From the NCBI RefSeq assembly GCF_016918505.1, contig NZ_JAFFPZ010000013.1:21975-85974 (forward strand): a stretch of 64,000 bases of DNA. Direction: 5' to 3'. Each line of letters opens with the position of its first letter. Position 1 is the stretch's first letter. Shown here in pieces: positions 63,800 to 64,000 of the stretch. A model generated the notes under the pieces. The model saw only the letters and a list, made by a program, of their open reading frames with translations, had not been told where the DNA came from and made no database searches. Both the position numbers and the translations under genes were made by a program. This DNA is from Desulforhopalus vacuolatus. GTDB taxonomy: Bacteria > Desulfobacterota > Desulfobulbia > Desulfobulbales > Desulfocapsaceae.

Positions 63800-64000
63800 C
63801 CCTTGAAGGTGAAGTAGAGTTCGATGAGGTCTATATTGTGGCAGGGCACAAAGGGAACCCTGAAGCCGTGAGCAAGAAGGGGCGTAAAGGTCGCCGTAAT
63901 CGCCTAAAGGGTGCTCGTGGCCGCAGTACATTGGAAAAAGAAAAACCACCCATTTTCGGTATGATCCAACGCACTGGGCAAGGCGTGATTCAGATGCTTG
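63787..64000 (+). CDS. IS1595 transposase, catalytic frame (-1, partial at right edge)
   Basis: Continuation in the -1 frame: translation from AAG at 63787 gives KPQVTLEGEVEFDEVYIVAG, then HKGNPEAVSKKGRKGRR, and runs open to the end of the window. EFDEVYIVAGHKG is the first acidic catalytic motif of the IS1595 DDE/N domain. The zero-frame sequence A_AAA_AAA at 63781-63787 is a classical slippery heptamer, so programmed -1 frameshifting could produce the full protein; alternatively the gene is inactivated by an indel in the A run. Confidence 0.7.

Larger units (their letters stand above)
63360..64000 (+). mobile_element. IS1595-family insertion sequence (3' part outside window)
   Basis: The transposase signatures described in the following two entries identify the element. 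The left boundary is not certain; it is likely near 63345-63370, where repeat-derived sequence gives way to CTCATGTTGCGTTTCGGG. The right end lies beyond the window, so the inverted repeats cannot be compared. Confidence 0.75.

Overview
The window reads as chromosomal DNA of a Gram-negative anaerobe, most likely a Desulfobacterota member close to Desulfobulbales. This is inferred from gene content, not from a marker gene: a three-subunit menaquinone-type succinate dehydrogenase/fumarate reductase, the diaminopimelate aminotransferase route to lysine (dapL), a chorismate mutase-prephenate dehydratase, an eukaryote-type fused HisHF, LarE, a small c-type cytochrome and a KdnB-like alcohol dehydrogenase. 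No rRNA, tRNA or CRISPR array was seen.

Layout. 0-3 kb: end of ileS, then lspA and fabD. 3.5-9.2 kb: a complete biotin operon, bioB-bioA-bioF-bioG-bioC-bioD. 9.5-17.2 kb: a polysaccharide block (four family-2 glycosyltransferases and an initiating polyprenyl-phosphate sugar transferase), then coaBC and a homologue of the queuosine-tRNA mannosyltransferase. 17-30.7 kb: housekeeping genes rsmA, tsaD, moaA, pheA, larE, hup, an FmdE-like gene, hisHF, ispH, dapL and pepN. 31-37 kb: a diheme mini-cytochrome, a geranylgeranyl-reductase-like flavoprotein and sdhCAB. 37-43.5 kb: gph, a DUF445 gene, the KdnB-like gene, azlCD, mutY and an unknown gene.

43.6-63.4 kb is accessory. It holds a C5-cytosine methyltransferase, a complete type I Zorya anti-phage system (zorABCD, minus strand), an Old Yellow Enzyme, a PfkB kinase, an AT-rich pair of exported proteins of unknown function (one with three copies of a roughly 215-residue unit), an IS200/IS605 right-end remnant, an FMN-barrel protein and a VIT-type transporter. 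The window ends inside an IS1595-family element whose transposase frame breaks at an A8 run.

Two dispersed non-coding repeat families stand out. Family 1 is a miniature inverted-repeat element with ends GGG..CCTTGAATAATC. Three long copies (141, 141 and 163 bp) and two tiny ones (19 and 26 bp) are each bounded by a perfect 4-bp direct duplication (AGAA, TGAA, TAAA, TACT, ATGT). The two tiny copies sit on the stop codons of bioB and tsaD. Family 2 is a mosaic of intergenic modules bounded by ATACCATT-like ends at nine loci. Copies flank both the methyltransferase and the Zorya operon.
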